From JBFWNG01 sp050251195 (GTDB taxonomy: Bacteria; Bdellovibrionota_B; Oligoflexia; Oligoflexales; Oligoflexaceae), in NCBI GenBank assembly GCA_050251195.1, contig JBFWNG010000001.1, forward strand, positions 558,001-622,000: a DNA stretch of 64,000 nucleotides, written 5' to 3'. Positions within the stretch are counted from its first letter, which is position 1. Every line of letters starts with the position of its first letter. This document shows positions 23,588 to 32,393 of the stretch, in pieces. The translations under genes were made by a program, and so were the position numbers. The notes below the pieces were generated by a model. That model had not been told where the DNA came from. It saw only the letters and a list, made by a program, of their open reading frames with translations, and did not search any database.

Positions 23588-24934
23588 TCAGGGCGACGAC
23601 AATAAGCGCGTTCCCTCGACAAACCCGTGAAGACGGACATGGGATATCGTGTTCGGCTCAGGCTGATCTTTAGCGCCGCAGACAATATCCAGATAATTGG
23701 GTGATTTGCCGATTCGGCGGCCCCGTGCGTCAATCTGCTTTTCCCATAGAACCGGAAATGTATGGCCAATAAATGTTTGCGCGTAAGCATTTTTTAAGGT
23801 GTTCGATACCTCGATGAGAGTTCGAGTACGTTTTTTAACCGTCTCGGGCGGAAGATGGCCGGGCATTTTAACCGCGGCGGTGTTAGGGCGGGCGGAATAG
23901 GGGAAGACGTGCAGATAGTTGAGGCCAATGCGTTCCACGAAGCTCTTCGTGTCCTCGAACTCCTCGTCCGTTTCCGACGGAAACCCTGGAATAACGTCAG
24001 CGCCAATGTTTGCGACCGGGAAAGCTTCGCGGAGCGCAGAGATTTTTTCCGCATACTCTGCAGGCGTGTAGGAACGACGCATGAGCTTAAGGATTCGCGC
24101 GTTTCCAGACTGAAGCGGCAAGTGAAAGTGATCGCAAATCATATTCTTGTGACGCGACATCAGCTGCAGTAGATCGTAGCTTAGTTCGCCTGGTTCGAAT
24201 GACGAAATCCGCACGCGGACCATATTGGGGAGAGAGAGTATCTCCTCCAGAAGATCTTTAAAAGTATATCCGATTTCAAAATCAGATCCGTAATCGCCTA
24301 TATGAATCCCTGTGAGAACGACTTCCTTCAGACCGATGTCGAGAAGGCGTCGCATTTCACTCAAAACCTTTTCTTTATCGACACTGCGACTTCGCCCTCT
24401 TGCGTAAGGGATAAGGCAATAGCTGCAGAAGCCGTTACATCCGTCTTGAATTTTCAAATAGGCGCGAGTCTGCGAAATACTTGCTTCGATAAGGTCGAGC
24501 GATGTTTTGAATTGGCCCTGCCTGTTGTTGTGCACTAGCTCGTGGCCGTCTGCTATCTTGCTGGCGTTTTCGTTTGATTCGTTGTCTCGCTTGTCAAACT
24601 TGTCCAGAACAAGGTCTACAAGGGAATTTTTCGCGGCGTTGGGAACAATAAAATCAAGTTCCGGGATGGCGTTTAAGTCAGCCGAATGGGTTTGAGCGTA
24701 GCATCCGGTGGCGACGATGAAACAATCAGGATTGTCTTTTCGGTAGCGTCTCACAAGGTAGCGGCTCTCTCTATTGGAGTTTTCCGTAACGCTGCAGGTA
24801 TTGATAATCGCGATGTCCGCGGCGCTTGCGGTCTCCGCAACGCCAAAACCTTTTTTCTGAAAACCGGAAGTAAGGCTGAACGAATCATGTGCGTTTACCT
24901 TGCATCCCAATGTTTTAATGTATACCGACGGCAA
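23588..24934 (-). CDS. mtaB: tRNA t6A37 methylthiotransferase
   Basis: 448 residues from TTG 24934 (GAGG eight bases upstream); an ATG at 25000 would add 22 residues. MiaB/MtaB order of domains: N-terminal UPF0004 with YIKTLGCKVNAHDS, NTCSVTE and VATGCYAQ (three cluster Cys), radical SAM core with DGCNGFCSYCLIPYARG (CxxxCxxC), LPLQSGNARILKLMRRSYT, and a short C-terminal TRAM-like region. It converts t6A37 to ms2t6A37 in tRNAs reading ANN codons. The C-terminus is odd: the last codons and the TGA stop (23588-23590) fall in a degenerate copy of the dispersed repeat. Confidence 0.88.
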   Translation of the reverse strand: MPSVYIKTLGCKVNAHDSFSLTSGFQKKGFGVAETASAADIAIINTCSVTENSNRESRYLVRRYRKDNPDCFIVATGCYAQTHSADLNAIPELDFIVPNAAKNSLVDLVLDKFDKRDNESNENASKIADGHELVHNNRQGQFKTSLDLIEASISQTRAYLKIQDGCNGFCSYCLIPYARGRSRSVDKEKVLSEMRRLLDIGLKEVVLTGIHIGDYGSDFEIGYTFKDLLEEILSLPNMVRVRISSFEPGELSYDLLQLMSRHKNMICDHFHLPLQSGNARILKLMRRSYTPAEYAEKISALREAFPVANIGADVIPGFPSETDEEFEDTKSFVERIGLNYLHVFPYSARPNTAAVKMPGHLPPETVKKRTRTLIEVSNTLKNAYAQTFIGHTFPVLWEKQIDARGRRIGKSPNYLDIVCGAKDQPEPNTISHVRLHGFVEGTRLLSSP

Positions 24935-25062
24935 GCAGCCTACCTCAAAGATGAGAATATCGTGAATAGCATATTTAGCCTTTTCTTGGGAAATTGTCAT
25001 TTTCTATATGATAGGACCCCCGAAGCTGTTATACTTTTCCCTAATTCAGAACCGAGAGTAAC

Positions 25063-27072
25063 ATGCTAGCAAACCTAGGATTTTTCTTATTATACCTGTG
25101 TTGCCTTCTTTCCATTTATGGGCTGGCGAGCTCCGTCGGCTCAGCCCGGATGAGGCACCGGCGGCTTTATTTGTCCTCGAAATTCGCCATTACGACGACG
25201 GCGGTGCTGGCGACGGCTGCGGCAGGTGTTCTTTTCTACTCCTTCTTCATGAGGGACTATTCGCTACGCTTTGTAGCCTATAACTCCAGCAACGACCTCC
25301 CGCCTTTTTACACGATGACGGCTTTTTGGTCCGCGCTCGAAGGATCCCATTTATTGTGGACTTGGCTCTTGTCGCTCATTGCCGTTATAGCCGCATGGTC
25401 GCATTCTAAGGACAACGAACACATCATGCCGTATGTCTTAGGATCATTACATGCCATTCTCGGCTGGATGTTTTATCTGTGCATCTCCGCTTCCGACCCC
25501 TTTATCCAACAGCTCCCGTCGCCTGCCAACGGAACGGGTATGAACGAACTCCTTCAGAACTTTTACATGGGCATTCACCCGCCGCTTTTGTTTACAGGTT
25601 ACACTTCGTTGGCTATTCCTTTTGCTTACAGCATCGCGGCGCTTGGATACGGCGACGTGACCGAAGGCTGGCTCAAGACCGTGCGGAGGTGGACTCTTGT
25701 TTCGTGGTGCTGTCTCACTGCGGCGATGACGCTCGGCGGACGATGGGCTTATGTTGAGTTGGGTTGGGGAGGCTACTGGGCTTGGGATCCCGTTGAGAAT
25801 TCGGTCTTCTTGCCGTGGTTGTTCGCAACGGCTCTTCTGCATTCCCTTGTTGTCCAGGACAAGCTTGGTCATCTGAAGCGTTTAAGTATTGTTCTGGCCA
25901 TCGTGTCTTTCTTTATGACCTTTTTCGGAACGTTCCTCACGAGATCTGGCGTCGTTTCGTCTGTCCACTCTTTTGCCGAATCGAATATTGGAGCAAACTA
26001 CCTCATCTATTTGACGGGCGTTGCGTTCATCGCCTGCTTGCTTTATCTGTTTCGGGCCCCAACGATTTTGCCTTCGGAAAATGAGAAGGTTTGGGGGGTA
26101 TCGAAAGAATCCGCGCTCGTCTTCACACAGTTTTTGCTCCTCTCCTTCGGCGCAATAGTCTTTACGGGAACGATTTTCCCCATTGTATCGGAGGCGATAA
26201 CGGATCAGAGAATATCCATTCAGGCGCCTTATTTTAACTCTTTTGCGCCCTATGTCGGCTTGGCGACGGTTTTGGCCATAGCCGTCGGCAATCTTATGCG
26301 CTATCGAACTTCCAAGATGCCTGGCGCTGCGAAGGTAATGTTGATTTCCGCCGTTCTCGCCGTTCCCATGGGTGCCCTACTGGTATATTTCGGCGACGTG
26401 ATGGAAACGGAAGGTCAGTTCGCTCTGGGCGCGCAAATCGCGGGCATGTACGCGGCGTCGTGGAGCACGTGCTGCCTGATTGGAGATTTCTGGCTTAAGG
26501 CAAGAGACCTGCGGTTCGCCTGGCGATTGTTCTTCGACCGCAACCTTGCTTATACGGGGGCCTTTATTGCCCACCTCGGGTTCATGCTCGCGATCATTGG
26601 TATTTTGGGCAACTACCGGGGACTCCAACATCAAGCAACCTTAAATGTGGGGCAAAAGACTTCCATTCACGGTTATGAGTTTCAACTCATGGACAAGATC
26701 CGTATCTATGAAAAAGAGAACGCGACCATGTTCGGAGCGCTCATTGATATATCGCGCAACGGCAAGTACCTCGGAGAGGTGGAGTCAGCGCAGAGCGTTT
26801 ATCCGACAAAACCGGGCCAGGCGTTCAACGAAATCGGGGTTCTCGGCAGTTTTTGGAACGACGTCTACGTTGTTCTTGCGGACTGGGACAAGCAGGGCCG
26901 CAACTTTGCGACTCTCAATATTCACATCAACCCAACGGTGCGTTTTGTGTGGACCGCCGTTGTTATTATGGTCATTGGCGGCTTTGTCAGTTTGTTTGAC
27001 AAGTATCGCGGTCAACGCAGTCGAGACGTTGTAGGAGCGTTATGGGAAGCAAAATCAACTATAAAGGAATAA
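25063..27072 (+). CDS. ccmF: Cytochrome c haem lyase subunit CcmF
   Basis: 669 residues, many membrane helices. The haem-handling WWD motif is visible as LGWGGYWAWDPVENSVFLPW (about residues 227-246), preceded by MGIHPPLLFTGY and WTLVSWCCLTAAMTLGGRWA, all typical of CcmF. A periplasmic domain precedes the last helix. CcmF with CcmH transfers haem from CcmE to CxxCH of apocytochromes in the inner membrane. It is slightly long but in the usual range. Its end overlaps ccmH by 31 bases. Clients within this window are the di-haem peroxidase and the CxxCH lipoprotein. Confidence 0.93.
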   Translation: MLANLGFFLLYLCCLLSIYGLASSVGSARMRHRRLYLSSKFAITTTAVLATAAAGVLFYSFFMRDYSLRFVAYNSSNDLPPFYTMTAFWSALEGSHLLWTWLLSLIAVIAAWSHSKDNEHIMPYVLGSLHAILGWMFYLCISASDPFIQQLPSPANGTGMNELLQNFYMGIHPPLLFTGYTSLAIPFAYSIAALGYGDVTEGWLKTVRRWTLVSWCCLTAAMTLGGRWAYVELGWGGYWAWDPVENSVFLPWLFATALLHSLVVQDKLGHLKRLSIVLAIVSFFMTFFGTFLTRSGVVSSVHSFAESNIGANYLIYLTGVAFIACLLYLFRAPTILPSENEKVWGVSKESALVFTQFLLLSFGAIVFTGTIFPIVSEAITDQRISIQAPYFNSFAPYVGLATVLAIAVGNLMRYRTSKMPGAAKVMLISAVLAVPMGALLVYFGDVMETEGQFALGAQIAGMYAASWSTCCLIGDFWLKARDLRFAWRLFFDRNLAYTGAFIAHLGFMLAIIGILGNYRGLQHQATLNVGQKTSIHGYEFQLMDKIRIYEKENATMFGALIDISRNGKYLGEVESAQSVYPTKPGQAFNEIGVLGSFWNDVYVVLADWDKQGRNFATLNIHINPTVRFVWTAVVIMVIGGFVSLFDKYRGQRSRDVVGALWEAKSTIKE

Positions 27073-27530
27073 TAGTTGTCATTGGCGCAATCTTCCTTCT
27101 TGGAGCGTCTTTTGCCGGCGCTGAAGATACGAGCGCGGTGTACAATAACAAGACCTTTCGAGACATTGCCAACGAACTGCGGTGTCCGACTTGCCAGGGT
27201 TTGAGCGTTCTCGATTCCGACGCAACGTTCTCTGTGCAGATTAAAGAGGAGGTTGCGCGCCAACTCGACGCTGGTAAAACCAAGGCGGAAGTTCTTCAAT
27301 TTTTTAGCGAGCGTTATGGCCCTTGGATCCTTCGAAATCCTCCTAAGGAAGGATTCAACATCGTTGTTTGGCTTCTCCCGCTCGCGCTTTTAGTGTGCGG
27401 GCCGATACTCGTTTGGTACTTTGTTTGGCGCAAAACCCAGAATGTCAGCCCCGACGGCGTACGGTCGGTGAGTTCGATCCTTGAGCAAATGGAAGGAGAA
27501 CTGCGCGGTATGAGAAAGAAGGTTGGCTAG
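27042..27530 (+). CDS. ccmH: Cytochrome c maturation protein CcmH/CycL
   Basis: 162 residues. The N-terminal signal anchor is followed by NELRCPTCQGLSVLDSDA, with the thiol pair Cys-Pro-Thr-Cys that reduces or holds the apocytochrome haem motif. VARQLDAGKTKAEVLQFF and ERYGPWILRNPP are further CcmH marks, and a C-terminal membrane helix (VVWLLPLALLVCGPILVWYF) is present. It acts in the periplasm with CcmF. Overlaps ccmF by 31 bases, so translation is coupled. Confidence 0.92.
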   Translation: MGSKINYKGIIVVIGAIFLLGASFAGAEDTSAVYNNKTFRDIANELRCPTCQGLSVLDSDATFSVQIKEEVARQLDAGKTKAEVLQFFSERYGPWILRNPPKEGFNIVVWLLPLALLVCGPILVWYFVWRKTQNVSPDGVRSVSSILEQMEGELRGMRKKVG

Positions 27531-27532
27531 AT

Positions 27533-27826
27533 ATGGTCGTGCTCGGATTTATCATTGCAGCAGTAGCGGTAAGCGTGGTCGTGTCTCCGTTTTTTCTAGG
27601 ACAAGGCGGAGTCTTGCAGGTAGCGTCGGTGACGGCCAATCTCCAGGAGCTCGAAAGCATGAAAAACGCTATTCTTAAGCGCTTTGTTGAAGAAGAAGAG
27701 GCCTTCGAAAAGAAAGTCGTTTCCTCCCGCACTTGGCGAAAACGGCGGGACTTTCTAATTTATCGTTATATCGATACGGTAAGACAGCTTGATCACCTCA
27801 AGTACAGTAAATCGCATCAAAAGTGA
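27533..27826 (+). CDS. Small ccm-linked membrane protein
   Basis: 97 residues, two bases after ccmH. One N-terminal membrane helix (VVLGFIIAAVAVSVVVSPFF) is followed by a charged helical region (LQELESMKNAILKRFVEEEE). The layout resembles the N-terminal membrane part of CcmI (CycH) without its TPR part, but sequence alone does not establish this. Its place between ccmH and a periplasmic beta protein suggests a role in cytochrome maturation. Confidence 0.6.
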   Translation: MVVLGFIIAAVAVSVVVSPFFLGQGGVLQVASVTANLQELESMKNAILKRFVEEEEAFEKKVVSSRTWRKRRDFLIYRYIDTVRQLDHLKYSKSHQK

Positions 27827-27836
27827 GCGCGAAATA

Positions 27837-28520
27837 ATGATGGCGGAACGTATGGGTTTGCTAAGAAAAAGTTTGTTGTTGATTCTCGGATTGTTGTCCA
27901 GCGCACCGAGCTGGGCTACGGTAGAAGTTTCAGGAAAGCACGCGATCTTCGTCCATCCCGGGCTTGATCAGGTCGCCGGAAACTACGTTTTCTTGGTAAG
28001 GAATGCCTCAGATTCCGACCAGCCGGCGGAAATCCCGTTGATGTTGCCAAAAGAGACCGTTGATTGGCGTGTAGAACAGGGTGCTGATCCCAGCGAAATT
28101 GAGGCGGTCGACAAGAAACTCATCGTGCGTAAGAATTTTCCGCCGGGAGAGACATTTATCGCTATCGGGTTCCTGGTCGACGCAGGCATGGGCAAAGCAA
28201 CCATGACGTTTGATGCCCCCACCGACATCGAAGAACTGGCCATTTACAGTAAAACGGGGCAAGGTCTGAAGTTGACGGCATTGTCGCCGATCTTTCAAAA
28301 AACTGATCCGATAGAGTTTTCAGGTAGCAATTATGATAGTCTTTCCGCGCGCGGGGTGAAAGCCGCGCAAAGCGTTGCCGTCGAACTTTCAGGTCTTCCG
28401 AAAGGGCGTAAAGAGTACTGGATGCTCGGTGGAGCTTTTATGGCTTTGCTCGCTTTAATCGGTGGCGCCGCAGCTTGGAAAACTCGCCCGCGGATAAAGG
28501 AAACCGGTGACTTTGCATGA
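27837..28520 (+). CDS. Membrane-anchored periplasmic beta-domain protein in the ccm cluster
   Basis: 227 residues from ATG 27837; a frame opening at 27789 overlaps the previous gene. The signal peptide (LLRKSLLLILGLLSSAPSWA) is followed by a beta-rich domain of about 165 residues (HAIFVHPGLDQVAGNYVFLV, LIVRKNFPPGETFIAIGFLV) and a C-terminal membrane helix (WMLGGAFMALLALIGGAAAW). No named family. Genes of this shape sit beside ccmFH in other deltaproteobacteria-like genomes as far as I recall. Probably faces the periplasm and assists haem or apocytochrome handling. Confidence 0.6.
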   Translation: MMAERMGLLRKSLLLILGLLSSAPSWATVEVSGKHAIFVHPGLDQVAGNYVFLVRNASDSDQPAEIPLMLPKETVDWRVEQGADPSEIEAVDKKLIVRKNFPPGETFIAIGFLVDAGMGKATMTFDAPTDIEELAIYSKTGQGLKLTALSPIFQKTDPIEFSGSNYDSLSARGVKAAQSVAVELSGLPKGRKEYWMLGGAFMALLALIGGAAAWKTRPRIKETGDFA

Positions 28521-28783
28521 ACAAGTGGCTCGTTCGAATCGTTATATTGGCCGCACTCGGGCTCTTCCTCTTTAAAGGCGGCGGTGCCGCGCTAGGACCG
28601 CTCATGCGCCTCGCGGTCCCCATCGCCGCGATTTACCTCATCTACCGCGGGCTTCGTTCCATCTTTCGACCGACGCTTGAGCAGACTTACACGTCGTCTC
28701 GTAACCAAAGTAATAGAGCCCCAAATACGATTGAAATCTGTCCCAAATGTGGGAATCAAAAAGATGCACGGCATAAATGCTAA
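28517..28783 (+). CDS. Small membrane protein with a C-terminal zinc ribbon
   Basis: 88 residues, start overlapping the previous stop (ATGA). Two hydrophobic segments (IVILAALGLFLFKGGGAALG, AVPIAAIYLIYRGL) are followed by a cytoplasmic tail ending ICPKCGNQKDARHKC, whose CxxC and HxC ligands can hold one zinc. No function known; it is the last gene of the ccm transcript before the carboxypeptidase gene. Confidence 0.65.
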   Translation: MNKWLVRIVILAALGLFLFKGGGAALGPLMRLAVPIAAIYLIYRGLRSIFRPTLEQTYTSSRNQSNRAPNTIEICPKCGNQKDARHKC

Positions 28784-28795
28784 GGAGAACAACTC

Positions 28796-29773
28796 ATGTT
28801 CGCGCCAAAGCTGCGACCAGGTGATCACGTAAGGGTTATAGCCCCCGCACTCAGTATGTCCATTATCAGCAAACCCGTACGCGAAATCGCAAACAAGCGG
28901 TTTAAAGACCTCGGACTGACTCTTTCCTTCGGCAAACACGTCGAGGAGTTGGACGAGTTCACCTCATCTTCGATCGAGTCCCGCATCGAGGATTTGCACG
29001 CAGCTTTTGCAGATCCAAAAGTAAAAGCCGTCATCACCGTGATCGGCGGGTTCAGTTCCAATCAACTGCTACGTTATATCGATTGGGATCTGATCAAGAA
29101 GAATCCAAAAGTATTTTGCGGCTACTCCGACATTACCGTGCTGCAAAACGCCATCTTGCAGAAAACAGGTTTGGTAACATACTCTGGGCCGCATTACTCA
29201 ACATTCGGAATGGAACAAAGGTTCGACTTCACGCTCGAGCATTTCAAGAAATGTTTGTTTGAGCCGGGTCCTTTTGAGCTCAAAGCTAGCGACTTCTGGA
29301 GCGACGATCCGTGGTTCAAGGATCAGGCGAAGAGAAATTTCGTTCGCAACGGCGGCCATATCGTTGTCAACGAGGGCGCAGCGGAAGGCAAAATCGTGGG
29401 CGGCAACCTTTGTACTTTTAATCTTCTGCACGGAACGGAATACATGCCGAGCCTTGTCAACTCGATCTTGTTTATCGAGGAGGATGGGGACGTTAAAGAT
29501 ACGGAGATTGACCGCAACCTCCAGTCGATCATTCATCTTCCCGGGTTCGAGGGAGTCAAAGGCATTCTCGTCGGACGATTTCAAAGGGATTCTGAAATGA
29601 CGGAAGCCAAATTAAGAAAGATCATCAGCACGAAGAAAGAACTGGCAAATATTCCAGTAATTGCAGGTATCGACTTCGGTCACACCGACCCGTACATCAC
29701 CTTCCCTGTCGGCGGCTCCATAAAGATTAACGCGACCAAGGATAAAGCTCAAATCACCATTACGGAACACTGA
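28796..29773 (+). CDS. S66-family LD-carboxypeptidase / MccF-like serine peptidase
   Basis: 325 residues. N-terminal LRPGDHVRVIAPALS, nucleophile region FCGYSDITVLQNA (Ser about 114), IEEDGDVKDTEID with the catalytic Glu, and DFGHTDPYITFPVGG with the catalytic His fit peptidase family S66. The insert length and the FIEEDG motif are closer to MccF (self-immunity to microcin C-type compounds) than to classical LdcA, so the substrate may be murein tetrapeptide or an acyl-sulphamoyl or peptide-nucleotide compound. AAGGAG lies seven bases before the ATG. The next gene starts directly at its stop. Confidence 0.8.
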   Translation: MFAPKLRPGDHVRVIAPALSMSIISKPVREIANKRFKDLGLTLSFGKHVEELDEFTSSSIESRIEDLHAAFADPKVKAVITVIGGFSSNQLLRYIDWDLIKKNPKVFCGYSDITVLQNAILQKTGLVTYSGPHYSTFGMEQRFDFTLEHFKKCLFEPGPFELKASDFWSDDPWFKDQAKRNFVRNGGHIVVNEGAAEGKIVGGNLCTFNLLHGTEYMPSLVNSILFIEEDGDVKDTEIDRNLQSIIHLPGFEGVKGILVGRFQRDSEMTEAKLRKIISTKKELANIPVIAGIDFGHTDPYITFPVGGSIKINATKDKAQITITEH

Positions 29774-30601
29774 GTGAAGGCAGGAGCGGAAATATTCGAC
29801 AATGTGCGGCATCTTGCTGAGCATGCGCAGGTTCTCGAAGCCGTGGTGCGCTACTTTTCTAATAGATCCGAAATTGCTGGTGCCTTTGTGAGCGGCAGCC
29901 TCGTTACCGGAGGAATGGACCAATTCAGCGATTTGGATTTAGGGTTCCTCTGCAAGGACACGGATTCCAGGTCCAAGATATGGGGCGAGCGCTGGGATTG
30001 GAATATTGCACCTTGGTTCCATCGATTTGACGCGGATCATATAAAGCCAAATTTCGTCATATATTTTTTCGAACCCGACATTCACGTCGATCTGTGCTTC
30101 TATGTGCAGGACGATCTGCCCACACAACGCGGAGCGCCGTTCAAGGTTGCATGGGATTCTACGGCTTTGCTTACCCCTTGGGCGCGTTCCATGAATTCAT
30201 GGCCGGCGGCGTCTCCGGAGTGGTCTCATGCGGTGCATGAAGACGAGCGGTTTTGGGCTTGGATTCACTACTCGCTTTCACATGTAAGACGAGGCGAATA
30301 TTACGACATCGCCTCTTACTTCTATGCCTTGCGCGGCATCGTCGAACAATGGCATGCGAGACTCTCGGGCAGTGCCGAGTTTGAAACACGCAGGCTCGAG
30401 ATGCGTGCTGATCCGAGCGTTGTTTCCCATTTGGGGCTGTGCTTTCCCAATCCAGATTTGAGTTCGCTCAAGAGTTCGCTGCAGGCTCTGATCGATATTC
30501 ACCAAAGCCAAAGAATGCGGGTTGCAAGTGTGGCAAAGGTTCGTTGGAATGTGAGCGATGCGACTCGTGAGAGATTGCGTAAAGTGGTTGACGGGCTTTG
30601 A
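29774..30601 (+). CDS. Nucleotidyltransferase-domain protein
   Basis: 275 residues from GTG 29774, directly adjoining the previous stop. The N-terminal domain shows FVSGSLVTGGMDQFSDLDLG, the GSxxxGxxxxxSDxDxxx signature of the Pol-beta nucleotidyltransferase fold with a third acidic residue in IHVDLCFYV. The C-terminal half is helical (SLSHVRRGEYYDIASYFYAL), as in aminoglycoside adenylyltransferase-like enzymes. It could adenylate a small molecule or a protein; resistance is possible but not shown. The pairing with an MccF-like peptidase is suggestive of nucleotide-peptide or antibiotic chemistry. Confidence 0.7.
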   Translation: MKAGAEIFDNVRHLAEHAQVLEAVVRYFSNRSEIAGAFVSGSLVTGGMDQFSDLDLGFLCKDTDSRSKIWGERWDWNIAPWFHRFDADHIKPNFVIYFFEPDIHVDLCFYVQDDLPTQRGAPFKVAWDSTALLTPWARSMNSWPAASPEWSHAVHEDERFWAWIHYSLSHVRRGEYYDIASYFYALRGIVEQWHARLSGSAEFETRRLEMRADPSVVSHLGLCFPNPDLSSLKSSLQALIDIHQSQRMRVASVAKVRWNVSDATRERLRKVVDGL

Positions 30602-30608
30602 ACGGAAG

Positions 30609-30632
30609 GCGCCCTTCTCTGGAGAAGGGCGC
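30609..30632. terminator. Strong hairpin after the nucleotidyltransferase gene
   Basis: An 11-bp perfect stem, GCGCCCTTCTC-TG-GAGAAGGGCGC, lies eight bases after the stop. No clean T-tract follows (GATACTTTTCTTTT starts 9 bases later), so it may be an imperfect terminator or an mRNA-stabilising hairpin. It also faces the end of the convergent lipoprotein gene. Confidence 0.6.
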
Positions 30633-30694
30633 TAAGATAGATACTTTTCTTTTGAAGATAGGGGGATGAGAGTGAAGGTGCCTCTAACCGCAGG

Positions 30695-31231
30695 TTATTT
30701 GCGGCGATACAGTTCCAGCGTCTCACCTTCAGAGGTTAGCAACAGCTTGTTGCCGTCAAATCTATAGTTAGCGGTAGAGATCTGGTTGGCTCCTTCCCCG
30801 CAGTCTGAGGAATTGACAAAAAGTTGTTGGTTTACTTTCCAATCACTTCTGCCGCAAAATTTTGACTCGTTAGCGTAGTCGATAGCTCTTGGATCGAGGA
30901 AAGTATAAAGCAAACCACTCGTTGTAACCTGAATTTCGCTGCCTCTTTGGAGGTACATTCCACCCTGCTCGATAATGACGTTCTTGTGGGAGCAGTTGCT
31001 GAATTCGAAGGCTTCAACTTTCGTAAGATACTCGCCGTCGGCAAAGGTGATGACGGTCTTTTGGCTGCCTGCATCATCGGCGTCGTTGAGACAACCGGTC
31101 TCAAATGTACCAAGAAGGCTCTGTGAAGTTGATTTTGGCGTACCGTTGTTTCTCGTCGACTTTGTTTCGCTTTCGTTGCCGCAAGCGATCATTAATCCGA
31201 CTGTTGCGATGAGTAGAGTTTGTGTTTTCAT
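30695..31231 (-). CDS. Lipoprotein, lipocalin-like pattern
   Basis: 178 residues from ATG 31231, which has GGAGAA seven bases upstream; the frame extends to 31420 but without a signal. Signal peptide with lipobox MIACG. The mature part starts SLLGTFETGCLND, then TVITFADGEYLTKVEAFEFS, with about six Cys. The order 'L.GTW..C ... F....... EA/ESY ... C' is shared with the lipoprotein at 49496, suggesting a common small beta-barrel (lipocalin-like) family. Function unknown. Divergent from the TIGR02147 copy 2 gene; the 289 bases between them show no promoter that I can defend. Confidence 0.65.
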   Translation of the reverse strand: MKTQTLLIATVGLMIACGNESETKSTRNNGTPKSTSQSLLGTFETGCLNDADDAGSQKTVITFADGEYLTKVEAFEFSNCSHKNVIIEQGGMYLQRGSEIQVTTSGLLYTFLDPRAIDYANESKFCGRSDWKVNQQLFVNSSDCGEGANQISTANYRFDGNKLLLTSEGETLELYRRK

Positions 31232-31520
31232 TTTCGTTCTCCTTTTGTTTTGTTTCAATTTGTTGGGCAACATCGCCCGGTCGGTGATCTTAATGCAGCT
31301 TGAGGGCAGAAGTGGGCCAAAACTCCGCCTGTCACGGTCCTTTTGATTACTTCGGTGTTCAGTCTTGAAGAAATATTGGTAATTACAATTAGTTGCGGTG
31401 ATCCTTGAGTTTGACGTCACCGCGCAGGGTAGGATTCTTTGTCATAGAAAAGTGTCGCTGTGCCGTAAAATTCGCTAAAATAATGTCTAAACAATGGCCA
31501 GTGTAAAGATAGGAATATAC

Positions 31521-32342
31521 ATGGAACCAACAGATGCCGACGACAGGGGCATTTACAAGTTCACAAACTATCGCGACTATCTGCAAGCATCGCTTACGAA
31601 ACTCAAGGAAGACGGCCTGAGTTTTCGTGCCCTTGCAAAGAAGGCTGAACTGGGTAGCCCGAGTTACTTTCAGGCGATACTTTCGGGCAAGAAGAATATT
31701 ACCGTCAAAACGGCGACGAAAATCGCGGACGCTCTTGACCTAAAAGGCAACCAGCGTAAGTATTTTTTAGATCTTGTGAACCTGGATCTATGCGACCCCG
31801 CGGAAAAGGCTGGTATCTATGAAGATATGCGGCGTTGTATGAAGAGGGATCTATACAACGACGTCGTCGATGCCGATATTTTTTTCCATTGGCTGAATAT
31901 CGTTATCAGGGAACTCGCCACGACGGACTGTATCCTTAACGTTGACAGCATCTGTGAAAAACTAGGAAACCTTGCCAAACGAAGCGAAGTCGAAAAGTCG
32001 TTGGACTTCCTTGTCAAAAGAAAGTGGCTCATACCGACCGGAGAGGAAGGCAGGTACAGTCAGGCCGCGGTAAAGCTAGCTGTGCTGAATGATATGAGAA
32101 GTATCGACATCCAAAGGAGTCACCTCAATTATCTCGACATCGCCAAGCACAGGATAAATGACGACCTCGACGAGCGGGAATATCAGGGGTTAACTATTTC
32201 CGTGCCTGAAACCCTTCTGCCGGAGATAAAAACCCGAATAAGAGATTTCATGCAGGAGATGCGCGACTTTCTGCGAAACAGGGATAACTGCGACGCGGTT
32301 ATTCGGGTTCAATGCATGGCTTTCAAGGTTACCAAGGACTAA
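31521..32342 (+). CDS. TIGR02147 family regulator (copy 2)
   Basis: 273 residues from ATG 31521 (AGGA seven bases upstream; an ATG at 31494 adds nine residues). GIYKFTNYRDYLQASLTKLK, an HTH-like stretch (SFRALAKKAELGSPSYFQAI, then LSGKKNITVKTATKIADALD) and QRKYFLDLVNLD fit TIGR02147. The C-terminal half ends like copy 1 (...DNCDAVIRVQCMAFKVTKD against ...EQCDRVLQINMQMFHTAKEP). It is divergent from one lipoprotein gene and convergent with a metzincin-like lipoprotein gene, a setting that suggests it controls surface proteins. Confidence 0.8.
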   Translation: MEPTDADDRGIYKFTNYRDYLQASLTKLKEDGLSFRALAKKAELGSPSYFQAILSGKKNITVKTATKIADALDLKGNQRKYFLDLVNLDLCDPAEKAGIYEDMRRCMKRDLYNDVVDADIFFHWLNIVIRELATTDCILNVDSICEKLGNLAKRSEVEKSLDFLVKRKWLIPTGEEGRYSQAAVKLAVLNDMRSIDIQRSHLNYLDIAKHRINDDLDEREYQGLTISVPETLLPEIKTRIRDFMQEMRDFLRNRDNCDAVIRVQCMAFKVTKD

Positions 32343-32393
32343 GACCTTTCCGCATCAACTCAGGAGCACTTGCTGTCGGCACAGAGCTCGAGA

